Both the position numbers and the translations under genes were made by a program. This document shows, one piece after another, positions 22,699-33,603 of a DNA stretch of 64,000 nt. Source of the DNA: Trebouxia sp. TZW2008 (lineage: Eukaryota > Chlorophyta > Trebouxiophyceae > Trebouxiales > Trebouxiaceae). The stretch covers positions 62,001 to 126,000 of the forward strand of contig BDIU01000045.1 in assembly GCA_002118135.1 (NCBI GenBank), read 5' to 3'. The notes below the pieces were generated by a model, which saw only the letters and a program-made list of their open reading frames with translations, did not search any database and was not told the origin of the DNA. Positions within the stretch are counted from its first letter, which is position 1, and every line of letters starts with the position of its first letter.

Positions 22699-25600
22699 AT
22701 GATACATGGCTCCTTGAGACCATGCAAGGTTCATCCAGCTTGTCGTGCGCCGTTTACTGGTATTCAGCCAAACAGAAGTAGCCGGTGCCGCTCCTGCATG
22801 TCGTCACACGACAGTGCCGGTGCCAGATGCAAGGTGACCACGCCGCCATTCGGTAACATGCTCGGCAAATGCAACTTATCTGTGAGTTTTGGGTTGTTTT
22901 GAAAGCAGAGTGGTGAAGGCGCCAGCAGCAGTGGCAGAGACAGCGGTGACAAGCATGCAGCCTCTTGTGATAGAAGATCGATACAACTAGCGATCGCAGC
23001 TGCAGCAGTCACACTTGCAGCTCCCGCAGTCCCTGCGACAGCGTTGACCTTGCAGGACGTCACCCCACAGGTTGTGCCAGCTGGGCCCTTGTCTGCCAGG
23101 TCAGTGTATCAAGTCAAAAGCTGCATGATGCTTCCATCTCCTGTGCCAATGCAGATGGCAGCTGCACAAGCTTAGCAGTTTGCAATTGGTAAAGGTGTTG
23201 CTGACTAGCACTTTCATGCAGGGAGGAAGCGATAATAGACATATTTGAGCGGAATACAAATTCTGTGGCTAACGTTTTCGATATCACACTTCAGGTCTGC
23301 TCCTGCATGCATGCAGGCTCCGGTCCATGTCATGTTATATGGTCTTCAGCCCTCCATTTGCATACAAACACTGTGCATGCTAGCTGTCATCAGCGCACAA
23401 CGTGAAGGACTTTATGATGTCATGAGTGTCTTCTGCTGCTGAGGTTTGATGCATGCCCTGAATATGCATTGCAATGATGTCGTCACTGACGCTGTCATAT
23501 CCTGAAACTCACCATGCATCAGTGCGTTGTCAAGGCAGCTGAAGATGTCAAGGCAGCTGGAGATGGCAGACGCAAGTTAACTGCCAAGCTGTTAGCTTAG
23601 TACGTGCAAGCCTGCAGCTTTGCCTAATGAAGCATGTCCAATGTAATTAGTTTAGGTTAGCACATGATCAAACTGGTTGGAGACTGTTGATTGGTTCTGT
23701 ACGTACCTAGTTGGGCCTGCTGAGCCTGCCTAGCCGTCGTTTATAATGAATGAAATGAATGCATGCAGGGAGCGCCAAGGGGCAGAAGCGGCACAGTTGA
23801 CACTCCAGAAGGCAACGGCACAGGCTTTGTGTGGGACAGCCAAGGGCATGTTGTCACCAACTTTCATGTTCTAGCCAGTGCCTTGAAGGGCCTGAAGCCC
23901 AATCAGCTGCAAGGGGAGGGCTCTCCAAAAGTGGCCAAGCTCACCTTGTTCAGTAGGTCCTGCCTGACCGCATTTCACACCTTGTGTAAGACAACACTGC
24001 TAAATTGGAATGACATACAGATGATGCTAATGACACTCATGCTAATAATAATCACAACAATGATAACAATAGCAGAAAGCATACTGGTATTCAGAATCAT
24101 GATGGAAATCATAGCAACGACGATGCTGCACATGCTGGCACAAGTGGTAGGTATGTGTGGCCCAAGTCTGGTCTTGCCAGGACTCCACGATGCTGGGCAT
24201 GCGTTGGATTATGCACCCTTGGAAGCCCACTACAATGTTTCAGACCAAGCACATGCTCATCTTGTTCAATGGGCTGTACAGTAAACTCTCGTTGTAAGGA
24301 CACTTGATGTAAGGACAATCTCAATGCAAGGACCATAGCATTGGTAACCAATCACTACTTTCTGACTGCAGTGGTCCCTCTGAGTAAGGACAATTCAATG
24401 TAAGGGCAAATTTCTTGGTAACCAAAGCAGTCGTTATACGGCGAGATTACTGTACATGTGCTGCGCTCACATCTGACCCATGCACCTTTCATCTGGACGG
24501 TGATGTTGTAAAGCAAGCACGAATCATTCAACTTTTTGGTGACTACGTGAAGCTCAGTGATTTTCAGTGAACACTGCTCTTGATCAGTTTCCGTCCCAAC
24601 CTTGCTGTGTTTCACGCGTGCCTTCTGCAAAAGCCTGATGTCAGTTGCATAGAATGTCTGCTGTATGAGTCCTGCACAGCATAAGAGAACCGGCGTCAGC
24701 ATTTTGCCAGGTACTTCAGCTCACTTTACTGTACACAAATGCATCACCCAAGTCTTTGTCAAATAGCTATTTGCTGCTGCAGATCAACAGGGGTACCAGC
24801 AGTCATATGATGCTGCGTTGGTTGGCGCTGACCGCAGCAAAGACATAGTGGTGCTCCGGCTCATCAATTTGCAGGTACGATCTATCTGCAGTCATCTGAC
24901 AGATCATATATCAGTGCTGTATGATACAAAATGTACACCGCTCATATAGAGACGGTGCAGTGCACTGTGGAACTATGAGCACACATGTTTGCACACATGT
25001 TTGGAGCAAATGAAGCCATGATCTTAGCGCCATCCTGCCATTTGTGCAGGCATGCTCTGCTGTGACTGCCTTGGTGTAGTATGACAAGCTGTCATGCTGA
25101 GCAAGAGAGAGAAAGAGAGAAGTTTTGAATGCTTTAGCCAGCCGACAAGGCTGATCGCATGTGCCACACTACTTCAACTCACTACTGAAGGCTCACATTT
25201 GCTTGTTGTATCATAAGCCAATGATGCTGGATGCTTGCAGCAGTCTGTTTAGCTGATACAGTTGCATGAAACTGTCTAACTGAATCTTTCCTAAACCAGG
25301 ACTTAACTGTTGAGATATCCTTCTCAGAAACGCTCTGTTAAGCCTCGATTCTTGCCAATCTATCCACAGTACCTCCAGCTTTCCTTTTAGAAAGCTCAGT
25401 GTGGACTTGGCACAGATCGCTGACTTGATGTGTGTCTTGTCCGTAGGAGTCGTTACAGCCGATGCAGATCGGGGAGTCTGGCAAGGTGCGCATAGGGCAG
25501 CAGGTGCTAGCCATTGGCAACCCTTTTGGCTTCGACCACACACTCACCACAGGTGCAATGGCCTGCATTGTCATTTGGACAAATTCAATGATTAAATGTT

Positions 25601-28450
25601 GATTGTTTATCATTTGATCACAATGGTTTCCATCTATCATAATGATGATTTTCTTTGTTCGCACATCATTTGCTAGCATGCTGTACCTTACACTCACCAC
25701 AGATGCACTCGGCTTAGTGGCTGTTGTTACTAAGTTGCTCGCTCTTGCACAATATGATAACCCAATAGTTGTGAAGAATCAGCTTCTCAACTTTGTAGAT
25801 ATGATTGGGTTACCATATTTACAAAGTTGAGCAGCTGATTCTCGACAATTACTATTTGATGTTGGTTTCCAGCCCGTCAATTATCATCGTATGTCTGCTG
25901 CTCTGAGCACAGCATACAATCTGATGACTTGTTGTGCTAGCATGAAATGTATAAAGTATGTAGCCAGCGTGCAGGAAGTCCTGACTGTGTTCAGCAGTGG
26001 ATTCTGTCAAAAAAGCAAACAACAGCTTGCTGTGCCGCTCTTGTGCATGCCATACTGCCTGGCGCACATCTATGTGCCAGAAGCACAACAGCTGAAGCAC
26101 AACAGCTGATGCAAAACACCAAAGGTGCTTCTGGTAGTATTTCTGCATGCCCTGATGCATACTGCACTTTCATACGCTATACAGCGTCATATGTCAAGTC
26201 AGTATGCTTCAGTGCGATGCAGGTAATGCTGCTGCATTTCCAGACTAGCCACCCAATCCATCAATCATCAGGCTTTACTGACTGCCTGACTGACAAATTG
26301 ACTGACGACAACCATTGCATCTGCAGGCGTGGTCAGCGGCGTTGGGCGTGAGATTCAGAGCCAGGCAGGTGCCATCATAGCAGGAGGCATCCAGACTGAT
26401 GCTGCCATCAACCCTGGCAACAGCGGTGGACCCTTGCTAGACTCCCAGGTATCCTTGACGCAGTGCAGAGCGATGCACATTCCTTGTGCTATGTATCAGC
26501 CTTTTGAGTCAAACAAAAGGACAACGGCATCAATACCAGGCTGCATGCTCTGCCAGATAAGCAAAGTGAATTCAACTAGTCATTATTCGAATGCAGGGCC
26601 GGGTAGTTGGCGTCAACACAGCTATCTTCACCAATACTGGCACATCTGCTGGAGTAGGCTTTGCCATTCCCATTGATGCAGTCAGCTCCATAGTGCCTCA
26701 GCTGATACAATTTGGCAAGGTGGTACGGCCTGCTCTCAATATACAGGTGGGCTGAAAACGACTTTTACATTGACACTGACGCTGGCACTGGCAATGGTGT
26801 TGACACTAACAAAATCATCATTGCTTGCCGACAGATGTGATGAGCTGTCTTGTGGAATACCACATCGCTGCTGCACAAATTGACAGCCGACAAGTTCAAT
26901 TTCCTATAGCAAGCCTGCCTGTTGTCACTGCAAGCTTATGTACATGAAGCCATGGCACCGTTACACCAAGACGTGACTTGTATGCATGCTTTGAATGCAT
27001 TGCAACTTCAAGGTGGCGTGTGTGGGGCATGCAGCTGACAACAGATCAAGCGGCCAGAGCCTTGAGGCTGTCATCAGGAGCGCTAATGCAGTGTGTGGTG
27101 CCCAACTCAAGTGGTTTTGTTGTGTGCATGCTGTACCCTGCAACTTGAAAAATAGTGGCTGTGCGGCTTGCAGCTATCAACAGATCAAGTGGCTAGAGCT
27201 TTGAGGCTGTCATCAGGAGCAGTGATGCAGTCTGTGGTGCCCAACTCAAGTATTTTTGTTGTGTGCGTGCTGCACCTTGCAACTTGAAAAAAAGTGGCTG
27301 TGCGGCATGCAGCTATCAACAGATCAAGTGGCTAGAGCATTGAGAGTGTCGTCTGGAGCCTTGGTGCAGTCTGTGCTGCCTAACTCGGCTGCTGCGAAGG
27401 CTGGCCTGCTACCCACCCGGAGAGGCCTCACAGGCATCATCACAGGTGCAGATCCAACCACTCGATGTGCAAGGCATCATTGCGTACATGTCTGCTTTGC
27501 ATGGCATGACAAGCATGTCTGTCACTGCAACGTTCGTGCACTGCTGTGCACTTTGAATCTGCCAAGCTACCAGCCGCTCGTGATGAAGCTCAGACAGGCT
27601 TGCAGGCAATCTACCATGCATATATATGCAGGGCTGCCTTGGTCAATAGCACTGTCTGTACTTCGCCTATGGCGTCCCTGATGTGCAAATTGCATCTCAT
27701 GAGGGAAGCATACAGCAGTCAGTCAGGACTTGCCTCCTGTGCAGGCGATGTCGTTACCGGCATCAATGACCGTATGGTGGCCACAGCCGCTGACCTAGCT
27801 ATTGCTTTGGACACCTTCAACACCATTGAACATAGCTTGCCTGTGGCATCTCTGATGTGCAAATTGAAGGAAGAGCACTTCAACTAGTCAGTCAGGAGGT
27901 GCTTGCTATGCAGGCGATGTCATTACCGGCATCAACGACCGCAGAGTGGCCAAAGCGGCTGACCTAGCCATTGCTTTGGACACCTTCAATGTTGGCGACA
28001 AGGTGGTGCTGAAGGTGCGAAGGGGAGATGAAGGCTCTCAGGTGACTAGTCCACTGTTGTACTGCAGTCATTTCTCTTTGCAACAACTGTCTTGTTAACA
28101 AGACAATTCTTCTCTTGGAATGTAGTGAAATAGAATGTAGTGATGTTTGCCATCAGTGGTTAATGGAGATGGGAATATTGGTTGCTACGCAGTCGTGGTG
28201 CTGACCGCATTGTCTGCACACCTTCAGATGATAACATAAGCCTGTTGTACAGCCTACAAGAACAGGGTGAGGCATACCTCTTATGTACCTCGTGTTTGCA
28301 CGGACACAGGTGTCAAATCAATCAATCAATCAAACTGTATATACAGCAATGCAGTAGCATGCTGTGAGACAAGCAATTGAAGCAGTGACCTTGTCTTGCC
28401 TGATCTGGCAGCTGCCTGTTGATGTGAGCATGCGTCAAACGGCAAGCTGA
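22699..28450 (+). CDS. DEG1: DEG1-type chloroplast serine protease (trypsin-like plus one PDZ)
   Basis: Eleven exons join in phase: 22699-22833, 22909-23099, 23222-23294, 23769-23952, 24783-24874, 25447-25552, 26327-26448, 26597-26746, 27313-27445, 27914-28041, 28412-28450; 450 residues. The transit peptide ([10 protein letters not shown]...) is followed by a hydrophobic lumen-targeting stretch, [19 protein letters not shown]. The protease triad is seen as H in [10 protein letters not shown] in [11 protein letters not shown] and S in [22 protein letters not shown] ends the protease domain. One PDZ domain follows ([19 protein letters not shown], then [18 protein letters not shown]). This order and length fit lumenal DEG1, which degrades damaged photosystem II proteins. 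Introns 3, 4 and 6 hold mobile-element remnants; introns 8 and 9 hold copies of the next exon. Exon 10 was chosen over its upstream copy because only it continues to a donor. Confidence 0.94.
23658..23762 (+). mobile_element. Non-LTR retrotransposon 3' end, family A copy 3, abutting DEG1 exon 4
   Basis: Encodes [16 protein letters not shown] and TAG, then GCCTGCCTAGCCGTCGTTTA and an AATGAATGAAATGAATG tail. Exon 4 starts only about 6 bp after the tail (ATGCAG at 23768), so the element forms the sequence just upstream of a working acceptor. Confidence 0.75.
24036..24192 (-). mobile_element. Non-LTR retrotransposon 3' end, family B, in DEG1 intron 4
   Basis: On the minus strand it encodes [12 protein letters not shown], the degenerate family B C-terminus with its stop lost. 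A TTGTTATCATTG...ATTATTATTAG tail follows, like that of the copy at 30047. Confidence 0.7.
24279..24452. mobile_element. pogo/Tc1-mariner-like MITE in DEG1 intron 4
   Basis: 174 bp flanked by TA on both sides (24277-24278 and 24453-24454). The terminal inverted repeats are CAGTAAACTCTCGTTGTAAG and, read inward from the right, CAGTAATCTCGCCGTATAAC. The ends and the TA duplication fit pogo/Tc1-mariner elements. There is no transposase inside, so it is non-autonomous. A related copy lies at 51674 and a worn one at 20668. Confidence 0.85.
25751..25858. repeat. Foldback (inverted repeat) element in DEG1 intron 6
   Basis: AGAATCAGCTTCTCAACTTT (25775-) is mirrored by AAAGTTGAGCAGCTGATTCT (to 25842), with a spacer of about 20 bp. 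The flanks extend the match (TATGATAACCCAATAGTT against the right-hand AACTATTTG-side and ATTGGGTTACCATAT). It could fold into a long hairpin in the pre-mRNA. Confidence 0.75.
27010..27312 (+). repeat. Two tandem copies of DEG1 exon 9 5' edge in intron 8
   Basis: True exon 9 starts at 27313 with [19 protein letters not shown]. Copies begin after GCAG at 27035 ([19 protein letters not shown]) and at 27174 ([19 protein letters not shown]). The period is 139 bp. Each copy keeps an acceptor and an open frame of about 26 codons, then runs into intron sequence without a donor. Confidence 0.85.
27690..27850 (+). repeat. Copy of DEG1 exon 10 in intron 9
   Basis: After TGTGCAG at about 27744 it reads [20 protein letters not shown], against [20 protein letters not shown] in the true exon (27914). 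It stops matching after LDTFNT, so the donor half is missing. The flanking GGC(A/G)TC(T/C)CTGATGTGCAAATTG is duplicated as well. The unit is about 170 bp. Confidence 0.85.
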
Positions 28451-29410
28451 AAGCAGAATTCACAAGAAAAAGTCTGCGCCTCATGTTTGAGAGGCCTCAG
28501 ACAGACCATGGTGGCCCTTATTGCTTTGCAAGAGCAATCAAAAGCAGAAAGGTGCAGCTGATGAGGATTAAACACTTGTGTTGAGCACTTGCTCTGTTTT
28601 ATGATTTTTCTTAGACATCTTGATGTTCTTGAGCTGTCTTGTCGGATGGCAAGCTGCTTGTGTGTGAGAGTGCAGGGTGCGCAGGAGCTATCGCTGTCAT
28701 GGACCTTGGAAGAGGGTAGCTCAAACTAGATGGCAGTAGAATAAGGAAAGAGAATAAATGTTTATGCCATCAGGCGCCGTCACAGGATCTTTCAGAAAAT
28801 TCAGCCTGAGAAGACGGCGGTACATACCTGCAAGCCTGGCGTTGCAGGTTGATTTTTCCAGCAGGCCATGTACATATGCACCATGTTCAAAGCTTGGGAC
28901 GAGGCTCGACAGTTACTGCTACTGAGCACTGCACACTGCTACGTTGCTGCCTTTGTAAAGCTTATCTGATGCGCACTTTGGACCAGATGGTGGCAGTCTA
29001 TGTGTGTCAGCCACGTCAACCTTTTGAGCTAACTTGCATGTGACATTCATGAAGTGAACAACGTTTGAAGGTATTGTTGCACAGTCACATAGTGCTCACT
29101 CCTCACGTTGACACTTTGTTAGCAGCCTTCGATTTCGGTGCAAAACCTTCAAGGCATCATCCAGTCAACATGTGTTATAACACATCACCTTTAACAGCAG
29201 ACCGTGAACTTGTAAATAATTGAATTTGTGACTCACGTCAGAACATGTACTTTTCAGTTACGACAGATTTGCTGCACAAACTTCAACAATATGGTACAAA
29301 GCCTTACTGGTGCTCGGCATCCTGCTTACTACTAGTCAATACCAGGGACTGGCAAATAAAGGGGAAGGTGCGCAACTGAATTACACATCATGCTGCGGCA
29401 CTATAGCCAT
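28451..29410. other. Convergent intergenic region
   Basis: The 3' flanks of DEG1 (plus) and choline kinase (minus) meet here. No coding exon, RNA gene or repeat is supported. Confidence 0.45.
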
Positions 29411-32400
29411 CTAGGCAGTCGCTGTCATGTCTGGCTTTGTGATACGATACTGTTGCAGCCTCTGCCTGCTGTATTCCACAAAATCATATTCACAGTTGCT
29501 AGTTTTAGCCTGAATCAGACCCCATAAGCCCCACATCAGATGTGAAATTGGCACATATGCCATGGCTGCTGTATGCAACTCTTCCTTGATCTTGGCAACT
29601 TCCTGAGACCTGCTTTGCCTTCGTAACAGCTCTGGCAAAAGAGGCTCAACATGATCAGCACATGTTGCATCACCAGGCCGACATGTGCTGCAATCTTGAC
29701 TGTCGAGTTGCTGCTGCTTTGGAGAGCTGACAACCTTTTTCATGTTGTCTATGACGGCTTCTTTCAGCTTCTGGACTGAGCTGTGTTTGTGGAAGGGAGG
29801 GGCAGAGGGCCCTCCCAAGGAGCCCTGCAAGCACACGCAACTGCGAGTCTAAGCACTCATACAGGGCACAATTTTCACAAACACAGAGATTATTCTCAAG
29901 CCGCTTGCAGTTGACATGACTGCTTGATCTTGCAGTCATGCATCCAACAACAGAATTAAATTGTTGCTGCTTGGGGCGCAAGGTCAAACTGTCACTTGGT
30001 GGATTGCACTTGTGCTGCAAAGTGGTAGCGCTTAGCACTTGTGCAGGATGCTAGGCACTATATTGCCACAGGTCATGTTGTTTGGTCAAGTCGAGGTATC
30101 AAATCCTCCAGGTCGCCCAAGGAAGATCTGGAATGACATTGTGTTGTCTGACTTTCAACAGCTGAACATCAGGCGTCCAAATCGCGACGCTCAAGACAAG
30201 CCTGCCTGGCGAGATAGGACTTGTGCCACACATACCTAGCAGTATATGCTGGAATATGTAATTACTATTGTTATCATTATTATATTATTAGCACTCGTGG
30301 TCTGCAACCATGAGCAGCGGTTGCAGCACAGCTTCAGTCAGCTTGATACAGATGCAGCAGCCTCAGCAGCCATGACTGTAATGATGACTATGACACTATA
30401 CTCTGTGCGGAATTGTGCAGCATTTGCATCAGCTTAGGTGTATGTGGTGTCACAGATACAGATACTTGTATGCCCAAGTGACCTTCAAGTCTCAAATTGC
30501 AAAGCCGAATTGTCAGAAGGCAAAGAGTAGCAGATGGTTGATGATTTGACTGACCTGCAGGGAGCCTTCATGGGTAGCAGGAGCAGAGCTGGCAGCATTA
30601 TCTGAGGTGCTATGACATGCTGCCGACTCATCTGGTACTGATGTGCTGACGGCGTCTTTACTGTACAATGACTGATTGCAGTCAGTGTCCGTGTGTATCT
30701 GCATAGCTCCAGGAGCAGGAGCACTGTACGAGATTTCGCCCCCATCCCAGCTTAGCTTGTCTCCGTGCTTCTTCGACATGCTGACAACAGTCTCGATGTA
30801 GGCATGTATGAAGCCTGCCCGATGCTCATGGTCAGGGAATCGTGTGTAGTCAAGGACATGTGGCGTGTCAGTGTGGTAATCAGCTGCATACTCGCACCAA
30901 TGATTGGCTAAGTCCAGTGCCACAGGATTGACTCCGGCATACTCATAGTCAATCAGACGTATGTGTGCATCTGCTGGCGGGTGTGCTGTCCTAGTGCTGA
31001 TCTGAAGGTGACTCGGCAGCTGTGAGGGCAGCTTGTCTGGTTCAGCTCCTGATGACTCATCAACGCCATCGACGCCCTGAGACAGGCCTGAGTCCTGAGT
31101 CAAGATTTGAGCTGGGTCCATGTCTTCGAGCTGATCACTGGAACTTACTTGAGCCGGAAATGCATCATTTGCTGTAGAGCCATTTAAACTCGAGTTCAAA
31201 CTCAAGTTTGACATGCTGCTGCCCTTTGGCGCTAATGCATCATTGGCTTTCGGCGATTTGGCTTTACTGAAGGAAGGGTGGCCGTCCCAAAAGGCACCTG
31301 TTGCTAAGCCTTCCTTTCGAGGACTCATTCCCTCCAAATTCTCGCTGAGCAGATTGGCTAGCAGTGGGTTCAGGTCTGCAGAGGAACCCAAGAGTCTGTC
31401 CCCCAAGCCTGTCAGGGCATCTTCTCTGCCTAGCCCTTGTGTGACATTGTCATCAGCTGGAAGGAGGGACTGAGGCTGGGGTGCTGTGGTATGGGCCGCC
31501 AGGAGCATGTTGCCATATTGCAGATCATTGTGGCAGAAGCCCAACCAGCCTGGCTGTTGTGCAGTCAGTGTGTGCTGCAGCGCATCAATCTGCACATGGA
31601 ACAAGATGCTCGCTGAGAATGAATATGACAGTCGGTCAACATTGGAGTGCCAATGCAACGCTGTAGGCAGCTTGGACAGGCACAGAACAGCTCAGTTCTG
31701 CAGGACACTTCTATGATGCTGAAAGCATAGTAGTTATGTTGATACCTACAATCCACCACAGCATGCGTGCTGTGCAAGCCACACTGCTGCAGCTCATGTG
31801 TAGTGTACAAACACTTGCAGGCTATGCACCTCAGCATAATTATTGTGTTAGCCATACTGTTGCAGTTCTTGTGTAATGTACTGTTTCAAAAGACAATGCT
31901 ACAGGCATGCTTGACTCAATTGCAGACAACCCACGTCATCAGAGGTACTGTGCTAGCCATGCTGATGCAGCTCTCTTGCATTGTACTCTTTAAAAGACAA
32001 CGCTACAGGCATGCTCAAAGAACTGCAGGCTATTCATGCCAGAATGGATGTCTGCAAGGCAGACCGCTGCAGCTCTTGTGTTGTGTGCTGCTCGCATGCT
32101 GTGAGGCACGCTTGAAGAAGTGCAGGCAACCCATCTCAGCACGTATGTTGTCCAAGCCATACTGCTGCAGCTCTTGTGTGTTGTACTGCTTGAGCAGATG
32201 ATTCTGTATGCATGCTTGAACAGTTGCAGGCTACCCGCCTCAGCATGAGTGTTACACAAGCCATGCTGCTGCAGCCCAAGAGTGGTGCATGTGTTGGAGC
32301 AGATGATGCTGTGCTGTTATTTGCTACTCACCTCAGCATGGATGTTGTCCAAGCCACACTGCTGCAGCTCTTGAGTTTTTTTTTTTTTTTTTGGAGCAGA

Positions 32401-33603
32401 TATGGGCTCAGTCCTCAGCCAGTTCCAGATCTGGGCAACTGGACTCATGCAAGATGCTATGATCATGATTGACCAGTGGCACACAGCCCGCCTCAGCATG
32501 ATTTTGTCCAAGCCATATTGCTGCAGCTCTTCTGTGGTGTACTGCTTATAACACATGTGTGCCCAGTCCCTCAGCTGGTCCCAGATTTGTGCAAGTGGGC
32601 TCATGCAAGATGCTGTGAGCATGATTGAACAATTTCAGGCTTCTCACCTCAGCATGAATGTTGTCCAAGCCATACTGCTGTAGCTCTTCTGTGGTGTACT
32701 GTTTGGAACAGATGCGCGCCCAGTCCCTCAGCCGGTCCCAGATTTGCGCAACTGGGCTCATGCAGGAGGGCAGGTGGTCCAGCATGGTGAAATGCTTGAG
32801 CATGCTGAAGTGGAAGTGTGCCATGGCTGCGGCAATGCTCACTGCCAGCTCAGGCGTGGCCATCAGCTCGGCTGACACACTCTGAGCCTCAATGAACTCC
32901 TCAATGCGTCCATCAGGGAACAGAGCCTGTGCACAGAGGCGCTACTGTCAGCAAAGGCCTGTCAGTCAAAGACCCTGCTGGTGAGACCATGTCAATGAGG
33001 CTTTCATTGGGTCGATGCAATGTTGATGCAATAATGCGGCTTGCAAAACAGCGCCTGTGCTTGCATAATCAAGCAAGCACACAGCAAAGCTTGCATGAGC
33101 TACAGGTGCGACATGAATGCAGCAAGCTTGAGGGCAGATTGACAGCAGCTGTCAAGACTTACCAGAACTTTTGGCCCCAAGCCAGCATCTGCAACTGCAC
33201 TGAACACCTGTTGCTCATCTTCTCTGCCGAACAAACCCCCTGCGCTGCCAAAGACTCTAGCCAAAGCATGGTATTTCTGCGTCCACAAACTTTTGTCAAC
33301 ATTGCATCAGGTGAGCAAAGCGTTGCCAACTGTGCATTACTAGAACGTGCTTGCCTTGCTAGGGGTGGTGTGGCTGCATCTGTAGACAAGATTTGTCATG
33401 GCGCCAGAGATCTGCGAAACCTTGACACGGTCTGCTGTGGCCTGCACAAAGAATGTCATTTTGGTGTCGGAGCTGCCAAAAAGCTGACTCCTGTATGCTG
33501 CAAGAAGCTTGACCTGCTCCCAGCCATTTATAGTCTTTAAAACAGGCAGCAAAGCCGTTTTGGGATCCTTCAGCAGTTGCTGAATGTCGAGCTCGAGCGA
33601 CAT
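29411..33603 (-). CDS. Choline/ethanolamine kinase with two large insertions
   Basis: Phosphorylates choline and/or ethanolamine with ATP, the first step of the Kennedy pathway to phosphatidylcholine and phosphatidylethanolamine. Five exons join in phase: 33603-33355, 33276-33163, 32926-32648, 31589-30555, 29824-29411; 696 residues, against 350-450 usual. Landmarks: SQISGAMTNLVYR (nucleotide loop), LARVFGSAGGLFGREDE, DGRIEEFIEA, the catalytic Brenner-type motif GFCHNDLQYGNMLL (about residue 230), then LIDYEYAGVNPVALDLANHW (about 425) with the metal-binding Asp. The end reads VPISHLMWGLWGLIQA and YDFVEYSRQR. The two kinase motifs usually sit 15-30 residues apart; here a Ser/Asp/Pro-rich insert of roughly 180 residues separates them. 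A second insert of similar size lies before SHLMWGLWG. Intron 1 begins GCAAGC (GC-AG). Intron 3 is filled with exon-3 copies and intron 4 holds a LINE remnant. Confidence 0.92.
30047..30293 (+). mobile_element. Non-LTR retrotransposon 3' end with ORF2 C-terminus, family B (longest copy)
   Basis: Encodes a C-terminal ORF2-like segment: PPGRPRKIWNDIVLSDFQQL, then RPNRDAQDKPAWRDR and CATHT with TAG. The G-R-P-R-K-x-W pattern and terminal AQD...WR are typical of LINE reverse transcriptase C-termini. A 3' tail of ATTGTTATCATTATTATATT follows. It is 5'-truncated and lies in choline kinase intron 4, antisense to the gene. Confidence 0.8.
30425..30500. repeat. Short dispersed repeat C, copy 1
   Basis: GCATCAGCTTAGGTG...ATGCCCAAGTGACCTTCAAG matches 46408-46487 (GCATCAGCTTAGATG...ATGCCCAAGTGACCTTTGGG) and partly 33888-33912 (AGTGACCTTCGAGTCTCAAA). 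Class unknown. Confidence 0.5.
31740..32647 (-). repeat. About eight decayed tandem copies of choline kinase exon 3 3' end
   Basis: The end of exon 3 (EELQQYGLDNIHAE and its donor, at 32648-32700) recurs downstream in intron 3. On the plus strand each unit has a CCTCAGCATGA-like edge and CCAAGCCATACTGCTGCAGC, then a TGTTGTACTG-like part. Units lie near 31770, 31850, 31945, 32055, 32155, 32260, 32350 and 32510; spacing is about 90-160 bp. The two copies nearest the true exon also retain its CCCAGTCCCTCAGC part (RLRDWA). The unit near 32335 keeps a CTCAC donor edge. One unit has a run of about 18 T. Confidence 0.88.

Noticed and set aside
31740..32647. Possible separate gene family encoded by the repeats on either strand
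   Set aside because: Open frames here are short shadows; the repeats match the end of choline kinase exon 3 and are broken by stops and indels.
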